From Boswellia sacra (lineage: Eukaryota; Streptophyta; Magnoliopsida; Sapindales; Burseraceae), in assembly GCA_013180625.2 (NCBI GenBank), contig SNVD02009732.1:310001-374000 (forward strand): 64,000 bases of DNA, given 5' to 3'. A program made the translations under genes and the position numbers. Below, piece after piece: positions 25,801-38,581 of this stretch. Under the pieces are notes generated by a model. It was not told the origin of the DNA. It did no database searches and was given only the letters and a program-made list of their open reading frames with translations. The first letter of the stretch is position 1. Each line of letters begins with the position of its first letter.

Positions 25801-26692
25801 TTATCTGATTTAGCTCTGATTTTGCACTAATTGTGAGGCTGCTGCTGAAGAATTTTATTTTATTTCCCTCTTTCATTTTTGTGGGTTGGCTTAGAATGTA
25901 ACAAGTTGCATTATTATGCAGCCACCTAGATCTAAATTTTTTTTTTTCTTGTCTGCTGCTCTAACCGTGCCATATTGCCATTCACATGAAGTAACTCATG
26001 TTTTTCCTTTATTTGTAAGGTGCCTTTTGACATTTATTTCTTCTTCTAGGCTGGTATTCAGGGAAATACTTTCAAGCTCCGAATTCCTTTCCCAAGACGT
26101 GCAGAGGATAGAAAGTGAGACTTCTTATTCAGAAGATTTTTTATCTTGTACAATATAATGTAGTTTTCTTTGACATGGCAAAAGAGAAGTACAAATGGTT
26201 ATACTGCTCTTCTTTGATTCCATTTTGACTGTCTTTGTTACATAATGTCCATGCAGCCACACTCTTCATGTTTAATGAAATTTAATTTTAGCTTGGCGCT
26301 CAGAATGCAAGTAGTGCTTAACATAGTTGATTTTAGCTGTTGCTGTAATAGTGCTTGCCTGCCAAATAGTTGCTGAAAATGCATTAAGAGTAAACCGAGG
26401 AAACTGCGATGCCATGGGCTCAATAATTTCCATTGACCACAGAATCCTCTTAGATGATGTCATGAGCTATGTTGAGATGCTGAATTAGCATATTATAATT
26501 TAGAATATCTGTTTTAATCATCTAAATCTTACCCAAAGAATTTTGGACAAACCATATGCTGTGTTTTGTCTATATTATACTTGGCTGCATGTTTTTGGAT
26601 TCTTTGCTAAGTTACATTCTCTTGTATTTCTTAGGGATGTGAAGACCCTTATAGTGGAAATGCTTCAAACTGCAAAGTCTCAGGCTAAGTGA
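22816..26692 (+). CDS. HOZ: Plastid HugZ-like FMN-binding split-barrel protein (HOZ type, At3g03890 homologue)
   Basis: A homologue of the plant dimeric split-beta-barrel protein related to bacterial HugZ and PNP-oxidase-like heme-degrading enzymes. Twelve exons join in frame to 987 bases (328 residues): 22816-22992, 23248-23310, 23657-23743, 23920-24018, 24330-24425, 24568-24633, 24736-24826, 25166-25233, 25331-25396, 25685-25735, 26050-26114, 26635-26692, all GT-AG. About the first 50 residues are rich in Ser/Thr/Phe and poor in acid, like a plastid transit peptide. The split-barrel domain follows (KYEGYPSGSMVDFACDADG, SLAVHTKDLLANPKCSL, VDFGDFQFMRIEPKVVRYVS). A HugZ-type C-terminal domain starts near SHMNKDHAEDT. 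Two adjacent ATGs open the frame; the first was taken. No defect was seen. Confidence 0.95.
25472..25605 (+). mobile_element. Candidate tRNA-derived SINE in intron 9 of the HugZ-like gene
   Basis: GGTCAGACC is followed by AGCTCAGCTGGTTGAG, close to a pol III A box. About 50 bases further is GAAAGTCGCAAGTCTAAC, a degenerate B box. The spacing from the start (about +10 and +60) fits plant SINEs. An A-rich tail (AATAATAACAATTAAAAG) follows. It does not fold as a working tRNA. The B box is weak. Confidence 0.4.
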
Positions 26693-28870
26693 TCACACTG
26701 CGGAAAGTGAAGAGGTGTGCTTATTCAGATTTTGTTCTTGGTTGAACTATTAAGTCGTTTAGCTTTGCAAGAATCTTATTGTTACTGTTTAGTTCAGAAA
26801 AGTTTGCTTTGAAACCATCATGAATAGAAATTGAGTTTGCACATCCCCGGAACAGAATCAACAGATGCTGTTCTGATACTGGTCATTCAAAAAGGAACTT
26901 AGTATGATGTTTTTAAGGAAATTGACAGTCTGGTGGAGTTTCTACATATTTGCAAAATCAGCACTATCGTTCACTTGTTAGGTGGTAGGATAAGTGAATT
27001 AACTATGTAGATGTACATAGTGCATTTGAAGCATATGAATACATTCCATTTCTCTTCCCACCATTCTAGAATGATGATTTATAGGTTCCTAATAAAATTC
27101 ATCGATTATTTAGTCGGTTTCTTTATTATATTTGTTATCCAGTAAGATTTATTTTTATTTCCAAGCACTTAGCATTTTCCCATTTTCCTTGCAACCAAGT
27201 GGCAGCAGATTCCTGTGCCACGTTTTCTAAATATACTCATAACGAAGTACACTCCCTCAATTATATTATCTTGCATAATACATGCACATATAGAATTATC
27301 ACCTTTTGTAACTTACTTTATGGTGACTGACCTTGTGATTATTGTTCTTTTGGTTCCTATAGGTGTTCCTACATCTCATCAGAATCACTTTCTATTGGAC
27401 ATGGAGGACAGCTTGTATTGGGAAGATCTTCATCAAAAAAAAAAAAAAAACTGCTTAAGAGAGTGACGGATACTTTGGCCTTGCTCTTCTTTACATACTC
27501 AGATGTTTACTCACATGTAAAGTAGCATTGTTAAAAATAGAGAAGGAATAATAACCATATATAGGAGAAATTCTGTTATGGAACTTTGTGGTTTCTATTT
27601 GTAAAATACCATTGTATAATTACTTTTCTTTTCCTTTTTTTTCCCCTTTCTGGTGATACATTGTTTTGAAATAAATTAACTAATATATTCTGAATTATTA
27701 ACTAGTATCACTTCATCTGTACTCATCCTGTTATACAAGTGTATTATTTGGGAGTTTATATATTTGTAAGGATCCAGTATCAACTCTTGGAGATGATATA
27801 TTACAAGAATTTCTATTAAACATAGATTGCCACAATATGATATAAGCATTTCACTGACACTGGATATAATACAGTGTAAAATAAGATATAAAATGGCAAT
27901 ATCCAGATAATATTACAAGGGATTAATCTTGCATAGATTTTGTTTCCATACATAGAGAAAAAGTAAAAGAAAACGAAGGGCTGAAATGGCTAAAAGATTT
28001 ATAAAAAACAAAATCAAGGAATCAAAATAAATATTAAAAAAGAAAATCCTCAAATAAGCATTAATTTTATAGTTCACCTATTATTGTCTGTACTTCTCAT
28101 TTCCCAGAGGACGATTGAGGACGATGACAGCAGATGAAAATCACTAAAATTGTGACAAGTAACCAGCAGGGAGTCCATAGATTTCAAGTTTGTAAAAATT
28201 AAAATTATACTGTTGTTAGTAATCAGATGTTCAACCATACTAATGAATGTGTTAGATTGAGTAAATAATTCATCATATTTGCATATCCTTTAACGGGTGC
28301 CGCGTGGAACTGGAGCGTCTACCATGGAATTGGAGTAGTTTAGCCACTGACAGATTTGTTGGTAGAATCTTACCATTTCTGGACTTGGTTTTTATTATAT
28401 AATTTTAGCTGTGGGTTCATGCCCAGCTATACACATTGTTTGCAAAAATTTCTGACAAAATCTAGTGCTTCCACTTGACCACATGCCCCATATTAGGTGT
28501 TTGCCAAAGGTACCTTTATGAGCCCACCGCTCCACTACTCAATAATTGCCTACTTAACATTTTTAACAATTTCACATTCAATACTTTCAATCTAATATAT
28601 GAAAGCCAACATGAAAACAAGTGAACAAATAACAAGGAGAGAAAAGAGAGAATAATTCATTGTTCATAAGTGAATGGCATGAGAAAATGAGAAAATTTTT
28701 ATTTTTCTCATTGAAAATTAAATGTTACTACTATACAACAAACCCAGCAGAGAATGTTGCTTTTTTCTTCTCTTCCAATCATCATCTAAACAATCTAAAC
28801 CACTCAATCACAAGAAATTTCCTAAAATTTTGAAAAGCAAGTGTTTCTGCTGCTGCTGCTATGTAACATT
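26693..28870. other. 3' flank and intergenic DNA between converging genes
   Basis: The HugZ-like and DUF1639 genes converge here, so 3' UTRs and terminators are expected. An A16 tract lies at about 27435-27450. No further gene is seen. Confidence 0.5.
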
Positions 28871-28879
28871 AAACACCTC

Positions 28880-30524
28880 TCATTCTGAATCACTTTCCAT
28901 GCTTCCCATGGCCTTCAATCCTCTTGGTCTCTGCAAGTCATTCAAACAGAGACAGAAATATAACCCATTACTCATCTTTATTAGCCCAGAAACGAATTTG
29001 AAAAAGATGATATCACAGAAAGAGGTAAGTATGTTACCAGATCAGTAACACCCTTGGATTGACGTCCAAAAATGAACATATACTACTTTTAGATGCCAAT
29101 CCAATGGTTGACACCGACTCGATAATTAGATGCCAATCCAACAATTGGCGCCTGATGTACCGGTCGATACCATTACAATTTACCTAGCAAAAAGATTAGT
29201 AAATTATGCAATTCAGATCAATCAAAACCAATCATTTACCTTCTTAGAACTCTTCTTCTCTCTAACTTCATACCTCTCTTGGCACATATCAGTCAGCCAT
29301 GCACCAGGGCTAACCAGCTGCCATCCACCAAATCCAGAAAAAACAATTAGAAACCAAACAATAGCATCATAAACAAATCCAAGATTTCCAAACTCAAATA
29401 TGTTACTTGCAAAACTTACAAGTAAGCTTCTTTGAATGAGCTTGGCTCTCTTTTTGGGTCTTTGAGGAGGCTTGCACCCTTTCATAGCCAAAAAATCCTC
29501 CTCTTTCTCTTTGTTTGACAAGGTAATGTACAGCTTAGGCCAGACAAGCAATTTGTTGTCCTCTCCATTGTTGGCATCCACCGAAACCTTGCCATTCTCA
29601 TCACCAACCACAGATCCTCTTGTGGTATAGTACCTATCTTCCTTCTCAGGTGAAGATGATTTTCGGTTCTCATTTGAACCTGAACGGAGTATTGCAGCCT
29701 CAGAATTCCTGCATACATATATAAATTTACAATTAGATCTTCATTTTTGTTAGATGGAGAGACTGATGTCAAATAAACAAATGAGTCACTGTTAAAATCA
29801 ACTTATAGAAAATTAAAGAAAAATAAGTAAAATTAAAATATACTAAACAAAGCTTTTACAACTTAACCCAACAACGCAACAACCCACTCACTAATTTTTC
29901 TTTTTTTTTTTTTTTTGTTTCTCGGCTGCCAAACAGGAATTTCAAAAAACAAAAAAAGTGGGAGTAGAATACGAAAAACCGGAACTCGAACACAACAGCG
30001 GCCCAAAAATCAAAAGCTGGATCAAATTGTTGAGGAGAGTCTTTCAATTTTTACAAATCCAGAATATTAAAAACAAAAAAATCACCACTCCTCTTTCCTC
30101 TCCCGCGATTTTCTCCTTGTTTTCTCAGCAACCATACAAAAGGGTGAGAAAAAAAATTAAAAATAAAAATAAACCCTTCAGATTTCAGAAGAGCTCACAA
30201 AATTCTCATCGGTTTCAGCCAAACCAATTTCTTAGAGAGGTAGAGAGAGGGGAAAAAAACTTTCTTCTACAGCAAAATCTCATTACAATTGAAAAATCCA
30301 TCTCACCTAGTAAGACGATTAGAGCCTTCCTTCTCTGAGACCAAACATCGATCAATCCGGGAAGTGATTCTTCTGCGAACTACACCGTTAGATTTCTGTG
30401 AGAGCTTCTGCGGGTCCTTGACTCTCACACATCTCAGCCTCTTCTTGTTCCCCCACTGTAAAAAGAATTCTGGCTCCATAGATGACGATTTACAAGCTCT
30501 CTGATTCCTCTCTTCCTTCTCCAT
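28880..30524 (-). CDS. DUF1639 family protein (At3g03880 homologue)
   Basis: A plant-specific protein of unknown biochemical function. Exons on the minus strand, 30524-30307, 29708-29420, 29317-29240 and 28930-28880, join to 636 bases, 211 residues, with GT-AG introns. The diagnostic DUF1639 core is split by intron 2: WPKLYITLSNKEKEEDFLAM and PQRPKKRAKLIQ in exon 2, then SPGAWLTDMCQERYEVREKK in exon 3. The last exon ends RPRGLKAMGSMESDSE. The N-terminal half is basic and Ser/Arg-rich with low complexity. The ATG at 30524 is the first in the exon after an upstream stop-free stretch; a longer leader or spliced 5' UTR toward 31.2 kb is likely. Its position next to the HugZ-like gene matches Arabidopsis gene order. 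Confidence 0.93.
29090..29141. repeat. Two 15-bp direct repeats in DUF1639 intron 3
   Basis: TAGATGCCAATCCAA occurs at about 29090 and again at 29127, 37 bases apart, each followed by a form of (A/T)(G/A)(G/T)TTG. Function unknown; possibly a small local duplication. Confidence 0.6.
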
Positions 30525-31199
30525 ATCTGCATCCACAAACCCAAAATAAACCAGAAAATCTGAGCTTTCCTTGCACAAAACTTTTAATAACAAAACCCAG
30601 AAGTGAAATTTCAGAGATTTGGTAAAAATTAAGCTGAAGAAAACAAAAAGAACAAATTTTTAGAATACCCATTTGGAAAAAGAGCTTCTTCGTGAACACT
30701 TTTTTTTTTGGGAAAAGCTTCTTTGTGAACACGAGCAAAGCTTCTCTCGATTAACTAAGAAAACCCAGAAGTGGAAGCTGAAGAGATGCAGGTGAAAAAA
30801 AAAAACAAGAGAAACGGAATTTTTACGCGAAAATTCGAGAGAAAATTTAGATTGAAGTTCAGGAAACAAACGACAATTCTCGAGTAGTTTCCTGGAATCA
30901 CCGGATTAAAAGAAATAAAAAAAAAAAAATTAGAGCTTGAGATAAATTGTCATCTGACCTCAAGATCTACAACTCTCAACACAAAATCAGAATACAAAAT
31001 CGTAAGACTCAACAAAACTGTGTATGCAAGAGTCAAAAGGAGATGAGAGAGTTGAAGAAGAAGAGAAACAAAATCACACAAAGCAAAAGCTGGAAATGAG
31101 ATTATAACAACAACAATAACAATAACAACGTAACATACATGTTATAGAAGAAAAGAGCAAGAGAAGTTTCTCATTACAATCAACAACAACAAGAACAGC

Positions 31200-32000
31200 A
31201 ACTTCCTCTCCAAAATCAAAAACAAAAGCTCTTTATTTATTTATCTGTCTTCTCTCTTCTCTCTTTGTGCTTCAATGAGGAGTTTGTTTTTGCTGTTTTT
31301 GCAATCTCAGTGTTTGACGTTGTTGGGTTTGGGTGTTCTCTCAGGCCTCTCTTGTGAAACTTCTTCTTCTTTCTTTCTTCTTCCTGCATTCTCTCTCTCT
31401 TTCTTTCTATTTATCTTCGCTGACAAAAGGTGATAAATATAACTGAAGATTTTGGCAACCGTCAGATTGGTGATGGACGATCTGATGCGGGGCTTGATGT
31501 AGTGTGATGCTCAAAAAATGAGAGACCATGAGGGAACAATGATATAAGAATTGGATCCTCTCCTTGGGTTGGGTTAGGTAGTTACCCAACCACCCTTCTT
31601 CTTGGGCTTCATTTTGGGTTTAGTGTTTTTTCTTTTCGGGTTTACGGAAGACTCGGCCCAATTGATATCTTTTTTTTTTAAATCAATAATAAAAATTACG
31701 ATAATCCTTTCTGAATCCGATGATGATCAGAAGTTAAAATAAAAGATAAAATAATAAAATAAATTAAATTTTTATAAAAATTAAAAAATATTGAAAATTA
31801 AATATTAATAAAAAAAAGGCACCCACCATCGCGCGCAGCCACCACGTCACCACCATGGCAGGCCCGCACCTCCGCCATCGCAGACACAGAAGAGATCCAG
31901 ACATAGACGCCAGATCCAGTTCCAGCCTCAATTTCTACACCCAGATAACACAACAGATCAAAGCCAAAATCCCCGTGAAAAGCACGAAGGCGCCTACGGC
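31200..32000. other. DUF1639 upstream region, then a GC-richer unassigned block
   Basis: Pyrimidine-rich sequence at 31240-31420 probably belongs to the DUF1639 promoter/leader region. A locally GC-rich block (about 31810-32000) has open frames on the minus strand but no recognisable protein. Confidence 0.4.
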
Positions 32001-32002
32001 TT

Positions 32003-32127
32003 AAAGATACGGATGGGGAGTCACAATATGCATCCAAAAGGACCAAAGCTAGTAACATTCAGAAGCCGCATAGTTTCTTTCAGGTCAAAGTTTTGGATGC
32101 GTACTGTGACTCCCCATCCACTTCTTT
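32003..32127. ncRNA. Long imperfect foldback, miRNA-precursor-like, function unproven
   Basis: Arm 32011-32039 begins GGATGGGGAGTCACA. Arm 32091-32119 ends TGTGACTCCCCATCC. The 29-base arms pair with one A·C mismatch and one G·U wobble. After a small internal loop, GACC (32041-32044) pairs with GGTC (about 32082-32085), and AAAGA/TCTTT extends the stem outward. The terminal loop is about 37 bases. Size, near-perfect pairing and small loop fit a plant miRNA precursor. I do not recognise the arm as a known miRNA family. A recent small inverted duplication is the alternative. The strand is undecided. Confidence 0.45.
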
Positions 32128-32129
32128 CC

Positions 32130-33358
32130 ATTGAATTTGAAGCAGCTTGCTAATTTCACCGAAACTTTCACCAGAAGCAATGTCACACTCATCACCAATT
32201 TTACCCACGACAGCCGCCTTGATACTTATGAGCGCGTTTGGCCCGATGTTGTACGGCAATTTTGACTTCTGCTACCAACTAGGGATATTTATGTGTTTAA
32301 TAGACTCTCGCAAAATTATTGATTCTCTAATGATCAATTCTGAGAATCTCTTACCCCAAAAATCTAATGTGTATTAGAAGACAAACTCAAATTTTAAAAA
32401 TAAGATTTTAAAAATTTTAAATTTATTATTTTAAGAAAATAGAAATTCAAATAAACCCTTGACTATTAAAATTTTTAAATTAATTAATAAATTATTAAAT
32501 TAATCGTTAAAGTAATGTTTTAAAAAAAAAATCAAAATAGTCACCTGAGAATCATCACCATCTGCCGCGTTTGCTGACTGTTATCCCATCATCCTTAAGT
32601 GCGTGAGATGACACCACCCGCGACGTTGGGATCACCGGTGGACAATCTCTACAAATCCGTTAATGGTTACATCAAAAATCGGCAGCGTCTCATAGTTAAG
32701 ATTTCAAATGCCATAATTTTATACGTTCGATCCCGTTGATTTATGGATTAAAAAATGACAACGTTCACATATATGGCAAAGTGTTGGACGACGTGCAGAA
32801 AGTGGTGATGGTATCGGTATCGGTATCGATATCGTCGGACATAGCCTCTCACCTACAATCGGCACGGTGAACGGTAACAACAACTTTTTTCTTTTTTGTT
32901 TAAATAATAAATTAATAAATATTTTTAAATATTTTATTTTAAATATATGAAAACAACTTAATTATTTTTAATATTATAATTTTAATTAACTTAAATATTA
33001 ATTTTAAAAAAAAAATCTTGTATTTTTTTATTTTTATATTAAAAATTATATTTTGAAAATCAAGCCTACTAAACAAATAAATATTTATAACTTTTAAATT
33101 ACACAACACTTTTAAAAATCAAAACTTGTTCTCATAATATAACTAACAACAGATTTTTCCTATAAAATTTTATACGACAATTTTATACAGTAATCCCAAA
33201 AAGATTATATACCGTTAATTTGTTGGTTGCTTCATAGTGTAAATACAAAAGTGCTTTTTTAGGGATGCATTATTGAAAACGATTTCATTATAAAGAAATG
33301 ATAAAACATATGTTTATAAAATAATATTACTATAAAGAAAACAAACATATAAAATATA
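32130..33358. other. Intergenic, no gene seen
   Basis: AT-rich sequence with two GC-richer patches (about 32150-32280 and 32550-32880, the latter with a short GGTATC repeat near 32810-32835). GAGCGCGTTTGG near 32230 resembles a MITE end, but no matching second end was found. Confidence 0.4.
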
Positions 33359-33655
33359 TGTTGTGATCACCTAAAATTGGGCCTCAATTAGCCTAATAAA
33401 AATGGGAGAAGCGCGTTACTGAAAACTATCATTGAGCTCATTATCTGAGCTTGTTATTTAGGTTGTGCAATTACCCCGCCTTATTTAAACTCTCGGATTT
33501 TTACTCGAAGATATGCATATTTCTTTAAATTCATTCCCTATTTATAATTCTTTTACTCTTGATAGATCCCCTTTAAAGAATTTCAATTTTTTGTGAAGGG
33601 CTTTTGTCGGCACCCCTAATTGTTTTATGTGTTTTCAAGGCTTGATTTTAGCCCA
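33359..33655 (+). mobile_element. Decayed, 3'-truncated LTR related to the Tat element at 38.6 kb
   Basis: It starts TGTTGTGATC and shares ordered blocks with the intact LTR: ATTGGGCCTCAATTA, TTTAAACTCTC.GA, TTACTCGAAGATATGCA, and GGCTTTTGTCGGCACCCCTAA near the far end. It is clearly older than the two 382-bp LTRs. No internal sequence adjoins it. Confidence 0.8.
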
Positions 33656-33805
33656 TCCCCTCAGCCTCAACCCATTGTTTGGCCGTAAGGAAATCATACA
33701 TCAAAAAAGTATATAATCAATGATTTTTGTTCACCCCCATAAAAGTGGAGAATTTTTTCCTCTTTTTTTTTTTTCGACCCATAAAACGAATTAAGGAGTC
33801 TCATC

Positions 33806-34706
33806 TAGGAGTGTTCAAAATCCAATCAAATCCGTCCAAACCTACCGATCCAATCCAAATCGATCTAATTTTGATTAGATTTGATCAATTGATGGATTGG
33901 ATTATATTAGAATTTTTGATAATCGAATTAATTGAATCGGATAACGGATCATATTATAAAAATCCATCATAAACCGATCCAATCTAAATAATAAGTAATA
34001 AAATTAATTATGTAATATCTAAAAATTAAAATTAACATTTGATGATCATTGATGTAATGCATCTGTGCAATATGTAATTGGAAGTATAAATATAACTTAA
34101 TTATTATTATTTTTTAATTTCTTGAATTGTTTTTTCATGTCAATTATAATTATCTCAATATAAAACTATTACTTAATTATTAATTATTTATTCATGTTTG
34201 AAAGGAATTCTTTAATATGCATGGATGAGATTGAGTTAATATAATTATTTAGTAATAAATTTTTGCAAGTTCTATTTTATGCTTTGTAGCTTATTGCATG
34301 AAGTCTTATAAATTTATTTAAATTACGATATTTGTATTATAATGATTTAAATTTTTATTGTTGTTTTTAGTTAGGAACATTAATCAACTTATAAATGAAT
34401 TTTTATTTATTATATTATAATTTACCAATATTTTAATTTGCTTAGTAACTTCATGTTATCATTATTTTTATATAATAACTTGTGTTTATTATTGGATCAT
34501 ATTAGACTTTGTTTTTTCTTTTTCAAATTTTTCAAAGATTGGATTGGATCGAATTGAATTGGATAGAATGATTTTTTTTAAAATCGGATTGAATTGGATT
34601 TCAATCTTTAATTAGATCGGATTGGATTGAAAAATCTCTAGACTGACATTATTGAATTGGATTGGCTATTAGCTAAATCCATTGGATCTAACCGATGAAC
34701 ACCCCC
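33806..34706. mobile_element. hAT-like nonautonomous element, about 0.9 kb
   Basis: The left end is TAGGAGTGTTCA. The right end is TGAACACCCCCA, its near inverted repeat. Flanks GTCTCATC and ATCTCATA share TCTCAT, consistent with a decayed 8-bp target duplication. Subterminal regions carry many copies of GGATTGGAT/ATCCAATCC motifs, as hAT MITEs often do. No transposase frame was seen. Confidence 0.7.
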
Positions 34707-34766
34707 AATCTCATACTTCTATCATCATGTAAAATGGAATGATATATAAACTTTTATTATTCTATG

Positions 34767-35639
34767 TCTATAAGTCATGTTTGGTGCGTGAAACTATATA
34801 ATATAATATAATATTGTATTGTATTACAATGTATTATTCAGAATTAAAATTAGTGCTATATCAAAATTACATTGTGTTTGAACCACTTATATGTTGTATT
34901 AATTTACACTAAAGAGAAATTATTTTCTCGAGAAAAGTTTATACAAAATACTAAATATATTTTATTTTTTTTTTATAAAACTATTTATTTATTAATTTTT
35001 ACGTATAGCGTCAAAGGGTCACCGGACTGGCGCTAGTTTATGGTCGTTGGAAAATTTCTCTAGCGCGTCTGTCAGCACTGCCAAATTTAAAACGATTACT
35101 GTGAGGCAATCTATAAAGTGATATAATTTTCGTCACTTCAAATTTGTCATATTTAGCCGAAAAGGCCATGACAAGTTCGACCACCACCTGTGTTTACCTC
35201 TCTCGTTGATAAACGACAGCTTGAATGAAAACATTACCATCATCATGGCATCGATCTGTTCATTCCGATCATTTTAATACCCATGGCTTTATCGGTATCC
35301 ATCTGTCAGCTGTTACCAGTGACGGCTCTGGTGACTGTCATCAACTCCAGTAGCATATTCAATTTTTTCAAATTTTATTATAATTATAATATAATTTAAA
35401 TAATAATAATATGTTATTTTTAATTAATTAAGATAATTACAAAAATTTTGAATTAATACTGTAGAGTGTGATCTAATATTCCCTATAAACAATGCATAAT
35501 TTAATACTATTTTGTGTGTATAGAAGTCATACTTTGTATTATTTAATACCATATAAATTTGTAATCAAACATATGTACTATACTAACTATAGTACAATGT
35601 AATATTTTAATACTATTTTATGTCACCAAACATGACCTT
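34767..35639. mobile_element. Candidate MITE with GTCATGTTTGGTG ends
   Basis: GTCATGTTTGGTG at the left is matched by CACCAAACATGAC at the right, a 13-bp inverted repeat about 0.87 kb apart. Flanking bases (TATAA and CTTAAT) give no clean target duplication. Most of the interior is AT-rich. A distinctly GC-richer piece (about 35010-35360) without a recognisable gene lies inside. Confidence 0.55.
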
Positions 35640-38576
35640 AATGTTGAAATTTTAATTTTAATTTTCCAAATCACTTATACTTTTAAGGTAGAGACTATTT
35701 TCTCAAATCTTCCGGTTGAACCATGAAGTTATAATAATTCAATATAATCATTGAGATTTTACTTAAATGTTTTAATACGTATCAAAATTATAAATGATTC
35801 TATTGTATTGAATGGGATCAAATCAATATTATTAAAATAAAAAAAAACTTAATTTTTTTTCTTTATTTCCCATTTTGGGCTTTAAAAACGGAGAAGACGA
35901 GAGAGCGACATAACAGGGGTTTAGTCCCCCTCACTTGTTCATTTTTCACTCATATGTTTTTCTTTTTTTCTTTTTTTCTTTTTTAACTTGTCTAATACCT
36001 TAATTGGAGCAAATCCGAGATTTGTATAATTATCTGAAAACCAATTAAGATTAAGGTGTTTTTGTACTCGAAGAAGTTGAACATAAAATATAAGAATTCT
36101 GAATTATAATAAAAACTTAATTGAATTTAAAAAAATGATGAAAATAATTTCCCATAAAATATTAAGAACTAGAAACGATGTAATTAGGTAACTAACTAGT
36201 CACATCTTTTTAATGAAGTAATATTTGATCCGTAATATATTTTTATCCTTAAATAAGATCATTAATTTTCTACTACATTAATCAGTTATCTGTTTTATGT
36301 AATGCAATTGAGGGACACTAATTATTAAAAAAAAAAGTTTAAATTCTAATTAGCAAGAGTAATTGATTGGTGGGCTCTGATCCTTTTTAGCAACCTGATA
36401 GTTGAAAACTAACGCATCTCACTTATTAAGAAATTTAAACTGCTGGGATTGACAATTAGCTAGTTTGTAAAAATATCAGTGTCGACCTTCCAATGTTTTT
36501 GTTTTTCAAGAAAATTGGCTCAACTCTCAGTCGATAGAATATTTTTTAAAACATTGAAGGGGTGTTGATGTTTCGGTAAACAATGCGAGGCTGCGTAAAA
36601 ATTACCCTTGTGTAATTAACATTGAAACCGTCCAGGTTCATGCATCTAGGGATTTCATTGATGAACTGATCTGGCAAGGAGAAGGAAATTGTGCTGCGCA
36701 GCATTTGCGTTTCTCATCTCATTAATCAATTCTGCTAAACTTCTACACTACAAACGTCCGTGCACTCAGTGACTTTCTGCCAAATTTGCTGACCTCTCAC
36801 CAGTCTCCAATTCGTCGTCTATTAATTAATTAAAATACCTATGTACATTTACTAACACTCTTCGTACATCAAAACAAGCTTTTAATTAACACACACACAA
36901 ACACATATAGATACATTCATCCATGCATTACAACTTTGACAAATCTATAAAATTATATTTTTTTTAAATAGAAATTATAAAAATAAAGTTTTTATTAACA
37001 AATTATTGTGTTTTAATTGATAAACATACGTAGTACTTATCAATAAAAAGAATAATAAAACTTTAACAAATATATATATATACACACACACATGCATACA
37101 TGCATTACAACTTCAACAATTTTATAAAATTATATTGTTTAAATAGAATTTATAAAAATAAAGTTTTTATTCATAAATTATTGTGTTTTAATTAATAAAA
37201 ATACAAGGTACTTATTAATAAAAAAATAATAAGGTAAATATTTTAAAACAGAGTAATGATCTATTTGATATTTTATAATTAATAAAAAATTCAGAAAAAA
37301 AGTTTTATTAAAAGTCTCAATTTTTAGCATCTCCTAAAAGATACAAAATAATTTTTTAGATTGTAGATGAGTTCTTCTTAGATGACAATTAAAAGATACG
37401 AAATTAAAAATAAAACTTTTATTTTTAATATTAAAAAAAATTCTTTTATCAGTATGTAAACCCAGATAATCGTATTTTAGTGTTAGGATGAAATTTGACA
37501 GGAGAGAGACATTCTAAAGATTAAATGATTATTGAGTCAATATTAACCGCTTAATTGTTAAACATATAATATTTAAATATTTAAAAATTTTATCCTGTAA
37601 AATTTGGAAGAGCTAATTATTGAAGAATCTTTGAGGTTTGAAATTGAAATTGAGATGTTGGATTGAATATAAGCCACCAAAATTGAACAGACAGAAAGGG
37701 GACCCATTTCTTTGTTTTTCTTTTTAGTGGACTACAAACACACTTTTGAATTGAGAACAACGTGCCATAGAAGTTGCTAACTTGTAAGCCATCAATTAAT
37801 ACTTGACAATCTCGAGAAGAGAATGATGTGATTTGTTAAGAGGAAATTTCGAACAATATCATTATTAGCCAGCTCAAATTCTTTTTTTTTTTTTTACTCA
37901 GGCTAGTTCAGACGCATTTGATTAATTTAAAAAAGAGACTAACGTAATTATAAGTTATTAATACGATTTTTTACTTAAATTATGAGATAAATCTATATGA
38001 AAAATCAAATTTATGATCACGTACCTAATCACACAATTTTTTGTTCGCTCTTACTATTAAATTAACCCATTGTAGGTAGCCCAATAAATTTCGTTAACAC
38101 TATTATGTGGTCACTGTGGTGATTAATTAGTTCTTTCCAAACTATAAATTTTGGGCTGTATTGAATAAAAAAATCATTAATATCATGATCATAACATATT
38201 TTACATTTTCAATTAACAATTTCTTTTTCCGTTTATCTAACCATTGTGGAAATTATATGTGTTTTCTAAATGACTTGAATCATACTTTATTGTATTGAGA
38301 GCTATGTGAACAACATGATTTACCCATTTCATCTAATTTAAACTCTTTTTAATTATAAAATCGGATGATAAATGAGAAACTAACATCTTGATTGGTTTTG
38401 TTAACAATGCGATGTCTAGATTTAGATTAATTTATTTGAAATGTCAATTAAGTAACAACGAAAACAATTTTATGTGATCGATTGATTACATGAAATTACT
38501 GATTAGGTGTGTTCTTTTATGAATTCAGTATTTTTGTTTTCAATTTAATTTAGGAATATATGGTTGATTTTGAATT
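35640..38576. other. AT-rich intergenic DNA, no gene seen
   Basis: No plausible coding exon. Contains poly-A/T tracts, CA-rich runs and the 177-bp tandem duplication listed separately. Confidence 0.55.
36905..37245. repeat. 177-bp tandem duplication, two copies
   Basis: CATGCATTACAACTT recurs at 36922 and 37099, followed in both copies by ATAAAATTATAT, ATAAAAATAAAGTTTTTATT and TTATTGTGTTTTAATT. The copies are about 85-90% alike by eye. Confidence 0.85.
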
Positions 38577-38581
38577 ATTTT

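Noticed and set aside
27435..27450. A16 tract after the HugZ-like gene as a retroposed tail
   Set aside because: No processed gene copy or target duplication precedes it.
32226..32260. GAGCGCGTTTGGCCC as a MITE end
   Set aside because: No matching inverted end or target duplication was found within about 1 kb.
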